64,000 nt of DNA from assembly GCF_019059575.1 (NCBI RefSeq), contig NW_024882206.1, positions 1 through 64,000 of the forward strand, in the 5' to 3' direction. Under the pieces are notes generated by a model that was given only the letters and a program-made list of their open reading frames with translations, was not told where the DNA came from and ran no database searches. Origin of the DNA: Amphibalanus amphitrite. Taxonomy: Eukaryota; Arthropoda; Thecostraca; Balanomorpha; Balanidae. Numbering within the stretch: the first letter of the stretch is position 1; the number at the start of each line of letters is the position of its first letter. This document shows, one piece after another, positions 24,401-37,209 of this stretch. Position numbers and translations under genes: made by a program.

Positions 24401-24419
24401 CAGATTCGCTAGGGGATTG

Positions 24420-24960
24420 ATTAGTAAGATAGGTACCCAAGATTCACACGGGGTGAGCACAATAAGTCGACAGATACATTAGATGCTCGTGAGAATCGTG
24501 GACACAAACAATGCATGGTTTGTGCAGAAGATGTTCATGGTAAGGCCTAACTGAGAGGTAATGAGTAAATCTAAAAATATCTATAATATATGCGACAGAA
24601 TAGGAGGCAAGAACAATTTCGGAAAGGATTCGATTTAGGGTAAGTTTTTTGCATAAGTGCAAAGGTATTTCTCAGCCTAACGATGTTTTTATCTAAAAAT
24701 CAAATATACCATTTGACGCACACATTGAGCTCCGGTAAAAATAAACTGATCATTATATATCCACGGCATAGATAAAATACCATCAATTCCTCGGCTTCCT
24801 AACTACAAATAACGTAGGTATCCTAAACTAAGTAATGCATTTCTACATTTCAGCTTTCATGGAAAAGGATATAATTCTATCTTCGTATCACTTATCTTTC
24901 TCAACAGATAAGCAATAACCAAATGCTGTTCCCAATATTCACTTCTAGCTCCTACTCGAG
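24420..24960. other. Intergenic, AT-rich, nothing recognised
   Basis: No feature seen. Confidence 0.4.
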
Positions 24961-25228
24961 GCCAAATGTTTGATCAGTAGCGGCTCCTCTCCTCCCTCTC
25001 ACTCTCCCTTCCCCCTCCCTCTCCCCAACGCATCACTGCAAGTGATAGGCAGTCAATCAACCCTGTCTCACCCTCCCTCTCTTACCCTCCCCTCCCCTAT
25101 CTCCTCGTCTGACGGCGGAGAGAGCACTTCATCTTTGTTTACCAGACCTCCGCCGGCAGCAAGTCGGTCTTCATTGACGTGAGGGGAGAGTGAAGGAGAG
25201 GGTGGGAGAGAGAAAGATTGGGTGTGAG

Positions 25229-25365
<137 letters not shown>

Positions 25366-25440
25366 AAGAGAAATCAAGGAGATGGAGAGCAGAAAAAAAA
25401 ATATAAGACGGCAACTCCATATTCCAATCACTCCCCATGG

Positions 25441-25463
25441 TGACGTCACAAGTGCTGACGTCA
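25441..25463. promoter_or_regulatory. Second pair of consensus CRE sites
   Basis: TGACGTCA at 25441-25448 and 25456-25463. No gene start is evident beside them. Confidence 0.3.
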
Positions 25464-25469
25464 GAGAGG

Positions 25470-26425
25470 GGAGTAAGAAGCGATGTAGGCCAATACACGG
25501 TAATGGCGGTGATTGATTCAGGCATGGGAATAGAAATCGGCATCATGGGGACATCCATGGAATCGGCAGAAAAACAACCGACAACGCTGATTGATTATTG
25601 AGCTTAAATGAAGTAAAATTTGCGCGTGATTTTTGCTTAATGCAAAAAAGACATCAATTTTGCAAGTTTTGCAAAAAAAATGTAGCTTAACTTTTTTACC
25701 TGCAAATGGCAAAGTTCCATCTCTATTCAGCACTCACCACCGCCCGTCAACATATCACGTGACATAACACACCAACCCACCCTCCAGTCACATGATATCA
25801 ACCTGTATCACGTCACCACACAATTTACATCTCAACGCGCACCGTCGGGGCTACTTCAGGGTAGTGTTTTTGCTCCCGTTGTTTTCGGAACGGCGCGTCT
25901 CTGGTTAGGGCAGGCCGTTAATTTCACAGATTTAGACGCGGCAGCTGGTAGATATAAGACAGCCGCTGGACTGGGTCCAGGAATTAAAATCAACGCCGGA
26001 GGCTCTGTTTTCTGTTGGATAATGGCTTCAGTGAGATTGAGTTCTGCAACAGAGAGTGAATTGAAATGAAATCAAATGGCTTAATCGTTTGCTGTTGTTG
26101 GCTTAGCTGAGTTTGTGCGGTCTTAGCCAGGCACAAATGATGATTGTTTAAATATTTTATTGTGATGCAGCATAAGGCTTCCGTGTTTGTAGCGCGAATA
26201 AAATTCGAAGGGCTTAGAATGACTTATAATAGATGCATGTGTTTTAGTAATAGGTTTGGAATTTGTAAGAGCGATGAAACGGGCAACAGAATCAATAAGC
26301 AAAAACACACAAACAAAAAACCACATAAAGTCATGCAACAGTAGTCCCAATAGGTAACAGTAGGTTTATCGAGATCTCTGTGCAATGCACATGCAAAATA
26401 AGCCCGCATTAAAATGTTAGTCACA
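25470..26425. other. Intergenic, nothing firm
   Basis: E-box-like CACGTGA near 25758 and a TATAAG near 25953. No exon identified. Confidence 0.35.
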
Positions 26426-26430
26426 ATTAA

Positions 26431-27437
26431 CACGCGCACCGACGGGGGGGGGGCGGATATCCGCCCCCCCTGATGTTTTTCGCGGATAGCGTGAAAACCG
26501 CGGCGCGTAGCGCCGCGAAATTTGGTACGACTATTCTCTCATCAATTTTACACATGGTGTGCAATTTTGAACCTCCTAACTCTCAAGGTCAGGTCACCAG
26601 GTCACTTTGAATGACCCAACCTCAAGTCACTTTTTTGCAACTTTGTCACCGTGCCAGAGCTACATTAGATGTCGGAGGCCTTTGAAAGTCGCAGGATGTT
26701 ATTAGGTCATTAGTAGCTACAATTTGTATATCCCGGAATTTTGATGTCGGTGACCTAAGGTCAGGTCAATTTCGCGACCTCCCCATTATAAGTCAATGGG
26801 GGAAAAATCAACTCCCTGTTTTTACCACTAAAACGGGTCGGAATGGCCCCATATACCATACATGACTTCATATACGATCAACCTTCACTACCTTGAGGTC
26901 TGTTTTGCTGTTGGGCAGCTGTAAGGTCATGTGACGTCATCAAAGGTCACCAAAGGTTTTTTGCCAATAACTCCGTACAGGAACAAGATACAGCCGCGCG
27001 GATGGTCTCATTGTGTTCAGCTCGTTAAGACGCATCGAATGATATACATGATGACCTCGAGGTCACGTGACCTGAGGTCAACCTTTGACCTTGACCTTTC
27101 GAGGTCAACATATATATCATTCGATGCGGATTGACGAGAGGATCACGATGATGCCCTTAGTTTGTTCCTATCTTGACTAATTCGAAAGTTATTCGAGAAA
27201 AACTCCATATCTAGCGCCGCCATTTTGACTTTTTCGACCCCTGTGACGTCATCTTTGACCTGACCTGAAAATGACCCTTATAAAAATTGTAGACCTTGTC
27301 CGTGCGTATCCGATGCCGTTTACCGCTTGTCGCTATCTTGCTTCGTTCTCGAGATCTCAGGGGGGGGGGGGGGGGCGGTCATCCGCCCCCCCCCCCCGTC
27401 GGTGCGAAGTTGGCGCAGACCCCCGTCGGTGCGCGGG
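26431..27437 (-). mobile_element. E5: same family in reverse orientation, private word CACCGACGGGG
   Basis: TTAA at 26427-26430 and 27438-27441. The doubled end lies on the right: the word, read on the + strand as CCCCGTCGGTG, occurs twice there and once inverted at the left. The hairpin centre is CGGATATCCG at the left and CGGTCATCCG at the right. The interior has a GCGGCGCGTAGCGCCGC hairpin (about 26500), dense AGGTCA/TGACCT, and the central CGCATCGAATGATAT..ATATCATTCGATGCG inverted repeat (about 27031-27128). Confidence 0.88.
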
Positions 27438-27441
27438 TTAA

Positions 27442-28149
27442 AACTATTTCTGAGAAAAGCTTGCACTCTCAGCGATGTTTACGGCTATATTATCATAACA
27501 TTCCCTATTTGATTGCGCTGCAAGCTCGTTCATAAGGTTCAACTGTGTCTTTGAAATTCAATAACTGCCAATTACGGCATAGAGCTATTGAATAAAGCAT
27601 GCGCATCGTCACAGTAGATAATAACTGACATTTACAATTGAAGATGTGTGTTGAAAGTGCTTTTTAGACGTCATGCTCAGTCTCAGCGAATAGGTATATG
27701 ATGAGTAGCATGCTTTTCGTCCGTTAGTAATAAAAGCGTATTTGAATCCACAGACACCAACTTTGATGGCTATTTTTTGTTATGTATCTATTGCTATGTC
27801 TAAGCCCCATATGTTCCGTGCTGTCGCCCTAACTATAGGTAAGGCTTTACCTCCAAGCAAGAGGCATCCCCTTAGGTCTTTCGCCACTGACTCGACTTTA
27901 GTCGCTTGCCGCCCGAGTCTTCCCCTCAAGCAAGAGATATCCCCCTGGCCCCAAGCCCGCGCTAGGTTCTACCTAAAACGATACCCGGGCTTCCTATCTC
28001 TAAAAGGTGTCCCCCTAGGTCCGATACTAGGTCCTACCTGAAATGATGCTCGCGCGTGTCTCTCTCGTGTTCAGATGTACGTTTTCGATGTGGCATTGGG
28101 ACGCGACAGACTCGACGTTAGAGTCCCTCTCGTGGCCGTCATCCGTCCA
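27442..28149. other. Intergenic, weak internal repeats
   Basis: CTCAAGCAAGAGATATCCCC-like and CTAGGTCCTACC-like words recur at 27845-28040. The origin is unknown. Confidence 0.35.
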
Positions 28150-28246
28150 TAGGGCTGCAGTTGGAACCCTGCGGACACGGACACGGATGACGGCAGTGAC
28201 TCAGAGGTCCGCGGTTCGAATCCTGGCGGCGGCAACTTTTTTTTAG
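28150..28246 (+). repeat. tRNA-like / SINE-like fragment with Pol III B box
   Basis: GGTTCGAATCC at 28213-28223 matches a tRNA B box, and a T-run terminator follows at 28236. Upstream a strong hairpin (GCCGTCATCCGT / ACGGATGACGGC) takes the place of a normal D and anticodon domain, and the T stem is poor. This is not a tRNA gene, but a SINE or other Pol III remnant is possible. Confidence 0.3.
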
Positions 28247-28249
28247 CGG

Positions 28250-29120
28250 GGAAGGTTAGATAAATTTTAGATACGAATGAAAACTAGATATTGCATGTGA
28301 TCATGGGAGCACAATTTCTTGTATGAATAAAGCAATATTTTCACTAGTTTTCTACCTCAAACAAAGACGCAGGCTGACTATCCGGTCATATGTGTTTCAG
28401 AGTCAGACCGAACAAAAGCTCTTGAGCCTATCGTAGCCTTGTGTAGCTTAGTGCGGTAACCTGGGGCTTAATTTGTATGATTCATGATTTTGAAACGGCA
28501 CTGTATTCCTTTCAACCACTCTGATTTCGCCTCCCCCCCGCCTACAAACACAACCTGTTTTGCTTCACCACACCACCTCATGTCACCATCTCCCTCGCGT
28601 AAAAATGCATCTGTTCTACCCTGAAGTGTATTTCTCGCTCGAACCTCCGCAGCCTGCCCTATGACACAAGCGGCCCTCTAAGCATACGGCCTTGCTCTAA
28701 GCCTTATCATGACTGGGAATCCCAGCACTATACAGAGCATTGGGATTCCACCACCACACGCTCAATTACACAACGTTGATTTCCGGGCAGACAACCAAAA
28801 CCAGCACGTGCCTAGAATCGGCGGCTCCACTGGCTTGCAGGCGAGTCGATACCATTAAGCCATGCCATTAATTCGGCGATGGTCACGTTGCCCGACAGCA
28901 GAGCGAAGTTTTCCGTATGGTTGAGGGCGCCGACCGGGCGAAAACCTTGCCGAAGGCTGAGGTCAAAGTTAACGACGCTGATGCTTGCGTGCGCTCCTGA
29001 GATAGTATCCCATATAAATGATCAAAGTAAATGCACATTACAAAGCCAGATGCGCAGATGGTCAATGCCCTAGGGCTGAGGTCAAGGTCATTGGTATTGA
29101 TGCTTGCGTTCCGGAGATGC
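28250..29120. other. Intergenic, nothing recognised
   Basis: No gene. GATGCTTGCGTKCK and GGCTGAGGTCAARGTYA recur near 28956-29110, a short diverged duplication of about 120 bp. Confidence 0.4.
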
Positions 29121-29129
29121 ACCATTTAA

Positions 29130-30812
29130 AGGGACTATCCCACCTTTAACATGGGGTTTGAGTTGAGATAGCGAAGTTTGCGGCGAGGTTCAGAAACCAC
29201 CATCTATCTAGGTTGCAACCCCCGCGGCCTCTTGGTGTTGAAGAAATTTGTTCCCTTCATTTGAAAATGGGCCTTGTACAAGGCCCATCTTCAACATGGA
29301 GCGACCGTTAGTGTGACGTCACCTTGTTTAGTCATTCTGATTTAAATGGGTTCGTTCGTTGAAAAATCGCTTAAAACTTGGTCTGAACTTTGTTGTGGTG
29401 CCTACAGAGTAAAAAGAATCAGCTTTATGACAGTAATGTGGCCTGGGGAAGGAGGTAATTTTGGCCTGTGACGTCACATATTTGAAAGTTTGTGTTTGGA
29501 ATATGGGAAGCCTAAGATGTTTAACCCGCGCCCCAGTGGCGGTCTCAGCCAACTTCGCCCTAGTGGGGGGGGGGGGGGGGGCATATGTTACCACCCACCT
29601 CTAACTCAAAAACTAAGAGGGATAGAAAGACGCGGTAAAAAGCAGTCGATAGCTCTCAATGCGTACGTTTGAAAGTATTTCAGTCATTTTTCATCTTAGA
29701 GCAATATTGGGGTCACCAGAGGTCATCAAAGGTCAAAATTTGCCAATGGTCATTATATTTTTCAGAAAACATGCCGTTATCTCAGGAACTATGGTAGCTA
29801 GAAAAACGCATGAAACAGCAATCGATAGCTTTTGAACTCTTCTTTTGATAAGGACATTATCAAAATTGACCTCAGGTCAACGGTTTAGCCTCCAGAGGGC
29901 AAAAACTCCAAAAATAGCTGTTTTTACGAAAAGTGTTTTTCGACAATAACTTTCGACTACAAAAAGCCACAACATTTCTACTGCCAGAATCGTGTTCCTC
30001 TCGCCGAGACGCGTCGAATGAACTATGATTTGACCTTGAAAGGTCAACTTCAGAATTTGACCTCAGGTCAAGGTCATGACCTTACCGGAAAAGGTCATGT
30101 TGCATATCAGTCGATGCGTCTCGGCAAGACAAACACAATGAGACCATCCCCAGCGTTCTATCTCTTTCCAATCTCGAGTTATTGGCAAAAAACTGTTTGT
30201 AGCCTCAAATGACCTCGGATGACCTTTCTAGAGGCTATCAGCAAAAATGACACCTTGGTCATCACGGGTGGTCCAAATCGTTGTGATTCTGAAATATTTG
30301 GACTGTTCCTATGCGTACACACGGATCTAGAGGCATTTTCATTTTTCTCCATTGACTTGTAATGGAAAGGTCACGCCACTGACCTGACCTTAGGTCACGG
30401 ATATAAAAAATCTGAGATATAAAAATTGTAGGCGCCCATAACATCATGCAATCCACCAAGTTTAAAACCTTTTCGACAAACACTGCAGGCTGGACATGAT
30501 TGCAAACTTTTTTTTAGGCTTGGTCAGTTAACTTGACCTGGTGACCTGACCTGACATGACCTGGGGTCAAAAATTTTACACATTGTCCAAAATTGATGTA
30601 CCAAAAGCTATCCCAAGCGGCGCAGCGCTACGCGCCGCGGTTTTTTATTTACACGCAAAAAACGCGACAGGGTGGTAACATATGCCCCCCCCCCACTGGG
30701 GCGAAGGTTAATGAAAAATAAATGCCAGAACCGTGTTCCAGGTCATCCAATCTATAAAGTCGGGCACAATTTAACTGGTTTTAACAACATTTTAGAAGGT
30801 GGGATAGTCCCT
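29130..30812. mobile_element. TTAA-flanked AGGGACTATCCCACC element, host of E6
   Basis: TTAA at 29126-29129 and 30813-30816. The ends are AGGGACTATCCCACCTT and AAGGTGGGATAGTCCCT. E6 lies inside, so this element was there first; without E6 it is about 0.5 kb. A perfect 22-bp palindrome around GGGCCTTGTACAAGGCCC lies at 29267-29288. Confidence 0.8.
29525..30707 (+). mobile_element. E6: same family, private word CCCCAGTGGGG, nested in a TTAA element
   Basis: TTAA at 29521-29524 and 30708-30711. The word CCCAGTGG / CCCTAGTGGGG occurs at 5' and CCCCACTGGGG, inverted, at 3'. The hairpin region GGGCATATGTTACCACCC at 5' returns exactly as GGGTGGTAACATATGCCC at 3'. The interior matches E1 over the central GACGCGTCGAATGAACTATG block and its AGGTCA array. 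Confidence 0.88.
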
Positions 30813-30819
30813 TTAACCC

Positions 30820-31750
30820 TGATGCGTGAACGAAGCAAATGCGTAATAAAGCGAGGCTAAGCAGATGATAAATGCAAAATATGTCTGTAAAGCGTAATCA
30901 CATTCTCATGTATTTGAAGGGTAACTGTATTGTACCAACAGCTGAATCTGCAAAAATTCACATATTGAAATAAGCAGTAGTGCAGAGGCTTATTCAAGAT
31001 CGATGCAAGCAGCTTAGGAAAACTGTTGTCGCATAAAACAAGGCGCTGAGAATGAAGATGACTTATTTGCTGAGGATGAATGCAATTATCTTTTATACCA
31101 GCATATTATTTTCTATCTTTTCAATTCCCGGCATATACTTAGTTATTTCAAAGTCACTTCAGGGATTTGCTAAAAAAATAATAATCCATAGACAAGACAA
31201 CTCGTTTCCAGGTTTTCTCGTATCGATTTTATATAGAGTTGAGGAAATCTTCTACAGCAGTAAACTACAATGCCCATCGTCATCAATTTCTTCCAGCTTT
31301 GGTCCCACGAAACAGGGAGATTACACCGGCTTAACTCGAATTAAACACCATGGCAACAGATAATGCTCCTAGTGGAACCCTTCCAGGAAACGACGACACT
31401 TATAAGAAAAACATGAACGGCTGAAATCCATCCACTCAAGCTGTAATCTTCGAATAAGCGAGAGTAATAGATGCTTCACAGCTGCAACACTTAGCTGGGC
31501 AGGCCACTGTGCATTCTTAGAAGATAATTTAAATCATCGGATCGTTAGATTGCATAGCATTAGATTATCGCTACTAAGTGTTTCCGCTCATAGTTGCTGA
31601 GAGCTTCCGTTCATAGCTGCTGAGAGCTTCCGACGCCTCTCGTGGTGAAATATGAGGTGGTCATGATCTGAGTCGTTGCGTACGCATGAGTGAGTAGTTC
31701 CGGGGTCGTTAAAGCCATTGGATTAGGATTATCGGTGCCCTGCACACTTC
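30820..31750. other. Intergenic, nothing recognised
   Basis: A 103-codon frame at 31052-31363 has one hydrophobic segment but no exon signals or known domain. A short GCTGAGAGCTTCCG duplication lies at 31597-31633. Confidence 0.35.
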
Positions 31751-31756
31751 CGGGAG

Positions 31757-32748
31757 CAGTGTTGCCGCGGCCAGATTTTACAGCGTACCAGGATCGCATC
31801 CAAATCGTACCAGATTGGCTGTTTCTGGCTGCGTACCGTACCAGATCGTAGTAGGTCAACTTGTTATTAATTCAGTACTTTAAAAATAACCAAAATTTCG
31901 TTATATTCATGCCAGCAAGTAATTTATGGCTCATTTGACCCAGTAGTTCGACCCATTCGTCTCCCCGCGTCGCCCCTTGAAAGGCAGAAAGGCGCTCTTC
32001 TGAAGGCTCCCGAATTGTATACCTACCTAAAATTGGCCTTAAAATAGAGAAATCGAAATCCTGCCTTCGAGAGGGGGCATTCCAGTTGAGACTGGCAATT
32101 GCACCCAGGATCCTAGCTTGCACCCATAATCCGAAAATTACCACAGTAATATGCTAGTGAAAATGGAAAATTATTTGTTGGGTGTCATTTAGTTTTCCAA
32201 CGAAATCACACAATTTTGGGACACTGATTCAAACTAGCCTCTTTCCTTAGCCCTTCGACCGTCGACGGAACTCACATTTCACTGTTCACAATACAACTAC
32301 AATTCCCAACTATTGGTTATTGGTATCTCAGCTTACGAGCCACCGCAAATCGTTGCATTTGGGCCCGATCAATTCCCAACTCATGACACAACCTCTTATA
32401 TTGCCTTGGACACAACAAATGCCTCAGCCTGCACCTGCAGCCGGCGGCCCGCCCTTGGCAGCCGGCGTGGCGCGCGAATTTTCCACCTGTTTACTTCTGC
32501 TAGCACACAACAGGAATAGGTATTAATAATTCCGAATCCGATGCATGACAAATTATGATGAGAAAGTTAGAAACACCATCCCTCCTGACTAAAAGAATTG
32601 TTTTTTTACTTATATTGAAAGAAATATTGAAATGCCAAAAAAATGCATTTCGACGAAAAAGTACCAGATTTCGTTTAGGCGTACTTCCGTACCAGAAATG
32701 TCGAAAAAGTACCAGATCTGGTACTATAGTACCAGGACGGCAACACTG
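31757..32748. mobile_element. hAT-like non-autonomous element with GTACCAG words
   Basis: Exact 8-bp target duplication TCCGGGAG (31749-31756 and 32749-32756). The ends are CAGTGTTGCCG and CGGCAACACTG. Subterminal parts at both ends carry repeated GTACCAG(AT) words, about four per end. The interior has no transposase. Confidence 0.88.
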
Positions 32749-33140
32749 TCCGGGAGTACGATGTCATGAATGGCCTACCTAACTGAGATTACGTCATTGT
32801 CATGAATCATATATTTTGGATTTAGATAATTTTAGCTAAGAGAAAATAAATTAGTGTAACTGTTGTCTAGCAGAACAAGTTATTGAGTATCTGGCACTTA
32901 TTCCTGAGGGGAAAAGGCCACTTTCCGATTTGCAGCTTACGCTGCCATAAGGATAAACTTGTGCCGTCCCTTGTGATGCACAAAATTCACAGACAGATGC
33001 CCGAGTCCGATGCGCCATTGCAGAGAGTCACGATTCAAGCAACGCACTCAAAGGTGGCTGAGCCTGCCATTGTACAAACGCCAGCATTACAATATCATTT
33101 GAATTATCTACTTGTCATTTACAGCAAGTGTGGCATTTAA

Positions 33141-34012
33141 CCGTCGCCCGTATTGGTGTTTTTCCAGCCGCGAACGTATATGGGGGGGGGGGGGTCCGTT
33201 GGACCCCCCTTGTCGTTTCGCCCTTGATCGAGCTAGAGCTTCGCGGAAAAAACGAGCTTGTTGCCCGTGACGAGAGGAAGCCGATGATACCCAATTCTAA
33301 GGTCCTAGGTCATTGGTTGACCTTGCAGATCAGGTCAATGACCCCAAAGGCGGGAAAATCGGGACCTGTTAGAACGTCGTAAAGTGTGGCTGCTATGGGG
33401 TTTTTCGGGGTGCTGATCACGAATATCATGTTAGTTTTGATCACAGATGATGTCTTCATGTATTTAGGCCAGGTCGGGTCAGGTCAGGTCAGGTCAACCA
33501 GTAAGGATATTCGTAGTAGGTGGCAACCGCCTCTGACAGCTTCGTAACATGTTACGAAGGCATCAAAACTACTTGGTAAATGTTCATATGGTTGCCAAAT
33601 TCGAATTCAGCTCCAAAAACTGGCCTAGAAACATGTAAAACTCGAAAAAGTGAACCGAGGTCATCAAAGGTCAATGACCTGACCTGACCTTCAGGTGACC
33701 TTGACACCCATCCTAATGCATGGGGGCAACATCATATCACATGTTTGAATGCTTGAAACCACGAAAAGACTGCAAACGCGCGGCTAATGCGAGCCGACAT
33801 ACGCCGAATCGCGATTCCAGCCAAACATGGTCTCGAAAAGTAGGCCACAGGTCAAAGGTCATTTGGGTCAGGGTCATTAAATTTTCAGGGTAGGTGTGAA
33901 ATTGATGAACGCGAGGGTACTGAAAGTTTCGTCGCGATCCGCCGCTTTTTACGCGAGTTATTTGCGAAAAACCATGGGGGGGGTCCGTTCGACCCCCCTA
34001 TACGGGCGAGGT
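33141..34012 (+). mobile_element. E7: same family, private word CCGTATA
   Basis: TTAA at 33137-33140 and 34013-34016. The word CGTAT occurs in the outer 5' end, before the 5' G-run (CGTATATGGGG), and inverted at 3' (CCCCTATACGGG). The hairpin centre is TCCGTTGGA at 5' and TCCGTTCGA at 3'. The interior closely matches E2, including the GAGCTAGAGCTTCGCGG block, TGTTACGAAGGCA and the AGGTCA runs. Confidence 0.88.
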
Positions 34013-34199
34013 TTAAAGCGCGCAAGTCCGGAAGTGGGACATTTCCTTCTCCCAAACAACTGACACATCATGTGAAATTGGTCCAGTAGCCACCTGCGTT
34101 CAGAACATCATATACCTGACGGCCAATTACGCACGTTATGCGTCGCATATGTCTCAGAAATGTCGTGATGGAGGCGGGTTTTAGCTATGTCGGCTCTGT

Positions 34200-34330
34200 C
34201 TGCTTGCGTACTCGAGCGGTTACCGACTATCAGCTACGTGGTATCAACGTGGTATGAGTGAAAACTATCCAGGAAGATAGGGTAATGTTGGTTGGAAGAT
34301 CAGGGCTCGATTCCCAGTTACACCAATTCG
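34200..34330 (+). repeat. tRNA-derived SINE-like sequence
   Basis: TACTCGAGCGGTTAC resembles a Ser/Leu-type A box, and GGGCTCGATTCCC about 100 bases on resembles a B box. The spacing and stems do not make a tRNA gene. Confidence 0.35.
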
Positions 34331-34334
34331 AATT

Positions 34335-35400
34335 TCCTTTACTACAACAGCGCGAGTTTGTCCTACTTTGAGCGTTGGGCGTTATTACGAGGCAAAAATT
34401 AATTATGAATGTCTCTAAATAGTCCCATTTTGACATCTACTCTCTGTGATCGATAAACTTGCAACGTAGGCAGAAGTAATCAGAAGACAATGGATCCAAT
34501 CCAGCCAAAATCCACGCATACTTCCTCAGTCTTATTTAAAAATATCCTCCAATTATCATAACGAGATGCTTATTTCCCACCGCCTACCGTTTGCTGTGAA
34601 AACTAGAAACTAGCTGAAACTGCTTTATATTTTGGAACATTCATAACACATTTCACGCCGTACGCCAGGCGAGTGTTCAATGTTCATGCTATTTTAGTTT
34701 GAACGAAGCTGCGTACTACAAACCCGGGTTTCCTTTTATTAAAGGGTAGTTTATCAAATGGCAGTATAAAATGTCAGAAGAGGCTGATATTTCCGTAATA
34801 ATTCATGGTTTAATAGGAGCGAAATGTGGCGTAATGTGCGCATGATATGGAGACCGAGTATTAAATCGATAGGCGGAAATTAACATCAAACATATTCCTT
34901 TAGATAGATAGGTTTTGTGGTTCGTATATTTCATCTTTCTGTGTAAACGCATAAATAGAGATAAATATTGCTTTTCGACTTTCATACGAACAAAAAAGTC
35001 GCTGAGTGACATGCTCAAGACAAAAGAAAAAAGCAAAGAATGCACGCCAAACGTTGACACAATCAATATCTACATGAATATGGTACAGACTAAGCTCCCC
35101 ACAATATATGTCGCTTCAGCGGAATGCAAGGCTGAAAACATGATTTAACATATGTAATATAATGCATGAAAATTGCGCACTTCAACTGTAAATGTATCCA
35201 GATAAACGGAATATAACAAAAGTAAAAACATATCTTTGTTGCAGTTCCAGACAGCATAATCGCTGCCTGCTTTGAAATATGCTTGGAGAACACTGACGTA
35301 TCTTTGATATGGGCAGACCGTCACAAAAATGCATTATTAAACGGTAAAATGTATTTGGAAATACCATCCTTGTGGTATGTATTTGTACCCGACAGTCGAG
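34335..35400. other. Intergenic, AT-rich, nothing recognised
   Basis: No supported feature. Confidence 0.4.
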
Positions 35401-35409
35401 ACAGCGAGT

Positions 35410-35660
<251 letters not shown>

Positions 35661-35859
35661 TTAGCAGAGATATGTAAAGAAATCAAAACTGATATATTCA
35701 CATGCAAAAATAAAAGTATAAACAGTAGACGATTTTTAACTACATGATGCAGTGAAAAATCGTCAAACAAACAAGACCATGGAGACAGACCAAACAGACA
35801 CTCTGTGAAGTATATAATTGCAGATAAAATTGCACGGCATTGCACACCACAACAATCTA

Positions 35860-36075
35860 CACCACACTGAACCCGACCAAATTAAACCATTACGATCAAC
35901 CAGGGACCAATTGGCCAGACCACATTTAATCCGACTACCAGACAATGAACCAGACCGTACTGAAGCTGGCCATACTGAAGCAGACCATACTAAACCAGAC
36001 CATACCAGACCATAGTCATACTGAACCAGACATTGTATAACCAGACCCAAACATAGTGAATCCGACTGGGTTTAA
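35860..36075. repeat. Degenerate minisatellite of ACCAGACCATACTGA units
   Basis: Fifteen-base units, variously truncated, recur about ten times: CTGAAGCAGACCATAC, TAAACCAGACCATACC, CTGAACCAGACATTG. Confidence 0.65.
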
Positions 36076-36813
36076 AATTAAAACCAGACCAGCCAACAAC
36101 GTAGAATCTCAGCACGAGCCACACCGGTAGACCACTTCAGTACTCTGAACACTTCTTGACCAAATTTAGTCTCTGGACCCGGGATCATAATACACAATCA
36201 ATACGTTATGGCGACTCGAAGTGGCATCTGAATACTTCAGCTGACATATGCCACCCGTTTGGCCGCTCGGAGCTTTTACCAGCGTCGCGTTTGCATATAG
36301 AACAGATCTTGGAGACACGTGTCTACTCTGGACACTGGACGACAATGCAGTCGAAGGATTGTAGAAATCCATAAGTGCTCTATGTTTCTGCCATCATTAC
36401 AGAATGGCCCTCACGTGTAAGGCCTGTTTCCTCACCGGCATCGAATTACCATGAGCATTCTATTACCCTATTCTTCTAATCGTTATGCCCATATCATTTA
36501 ACACAATCTTACCATTTTCACCGTGCTTTTTTTCTAGTTTTTTTTTTTCTACAATGGTTCCACCGAACTATAGAACACGGCAGCGTCATTGAGTGCCTAG
36601 CCGAGTTGTGGGGTGTCTTAGCAAAGAAAAAAAAAACGTGCAGCATCCATCAGCATCAAGCAGGCCACATATTTACAAAATCCACCACATCCCCAACATC
36701 AATGACAATTTTGCAGAAGCATTCCCATTCACCACACTAACGCTTTTCAGCAAATTCCAGTGGCTCAATACATAAACAATTCCATGATTCCACCAGCTTC
36801 AGCTTCTACTTAC

Positions 36814-36970
36814 CGTTGAGGACAACCGTGGGCTTCCGGCATCTGAAGAGTCTGCTGAAACCCTTGCGAAAGGCGTTGTTAAACCCTCCGTAAAGCACGG
36901 GGTTCCACAGGGAGTTACTGTACGCCAGGAAGTATGCGAAGAACTCCACGTGAGAGAACCATTCGGGGAG
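36814..36970 (-). CDS. GPCR exon: TM7 and helix 8
   Basis: The acceptor (CCCGACAG|CTCCCC) is at 36971-36972 and the donor (AACG|GTAAGT) at 36811-36813. The 157-nt exon enters in phase 0 and leaves in phase 1. It encodes LPEWFSHVEF, FAYFLAYSNSLWNPVLYGGF and NNAFRKGFSRLFRCRK. NPVLY is the NPxxY element of TM7; the basic FRKGFSRLF is helix 8, and the cysteine after it is a likely lipid anchor. It joins in frame to the TM6 exon. The tail must lie further left and was not found with confidence. Just upstream of the acceptor is a tandem repeat that copies the acceptor and exon start. Confidence 0.85.
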
Positions 36971-37200
36971 CTGTCGGGAAAAAGATAAAAAACCCTGTCA
37001 TACGAGAGGAGGCGAAGAATTTCACGTGACAAAGCCACTCGGGAGCTTTTGGGAAATAGTGTAAAACACAATATCATACGAGAGGAGACATGAAATTTCA
37101 CGTGAGAAATCCACCCGGGAGCTGCCGGGAAAGCTCGAGATAACAACACTGTCATTACGAGAGGAGGCGAAAAATTCCACGTGACGAAAACGGGCAGGAG
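36938..37200 (-). repeat. Tandem repeat of 3' splice site plus exon start (76-79 bp units)
   Basis: About 3.3 units; the matching CACGTGA words lie at about 36948, 37024, 37100 and 37179 (spacing 76, 76, 79). The first unit includes the true TM7-exon acceptor and its first 30 bases. The third, read on the - strand, still has GGCAG before LPGWISHVKF, close to the real LPEWFSHVEF. Confidence 0.8.
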
Positions 37201-37209
37201 CAAACGGGA

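Noticed and set aside
28150-28246. tRNA gene
   Set aside because: The B box is good but the T stem, D arm and anticodon arm do not form.
36166-36372. Possible C-terminal tail exon of the GPCR (- strand frame with NPSTALSSS, SPRSVLYANATL)
   Set aside because: Tail-like composition, but no acceptor gives a long open frame in the required phase 1.
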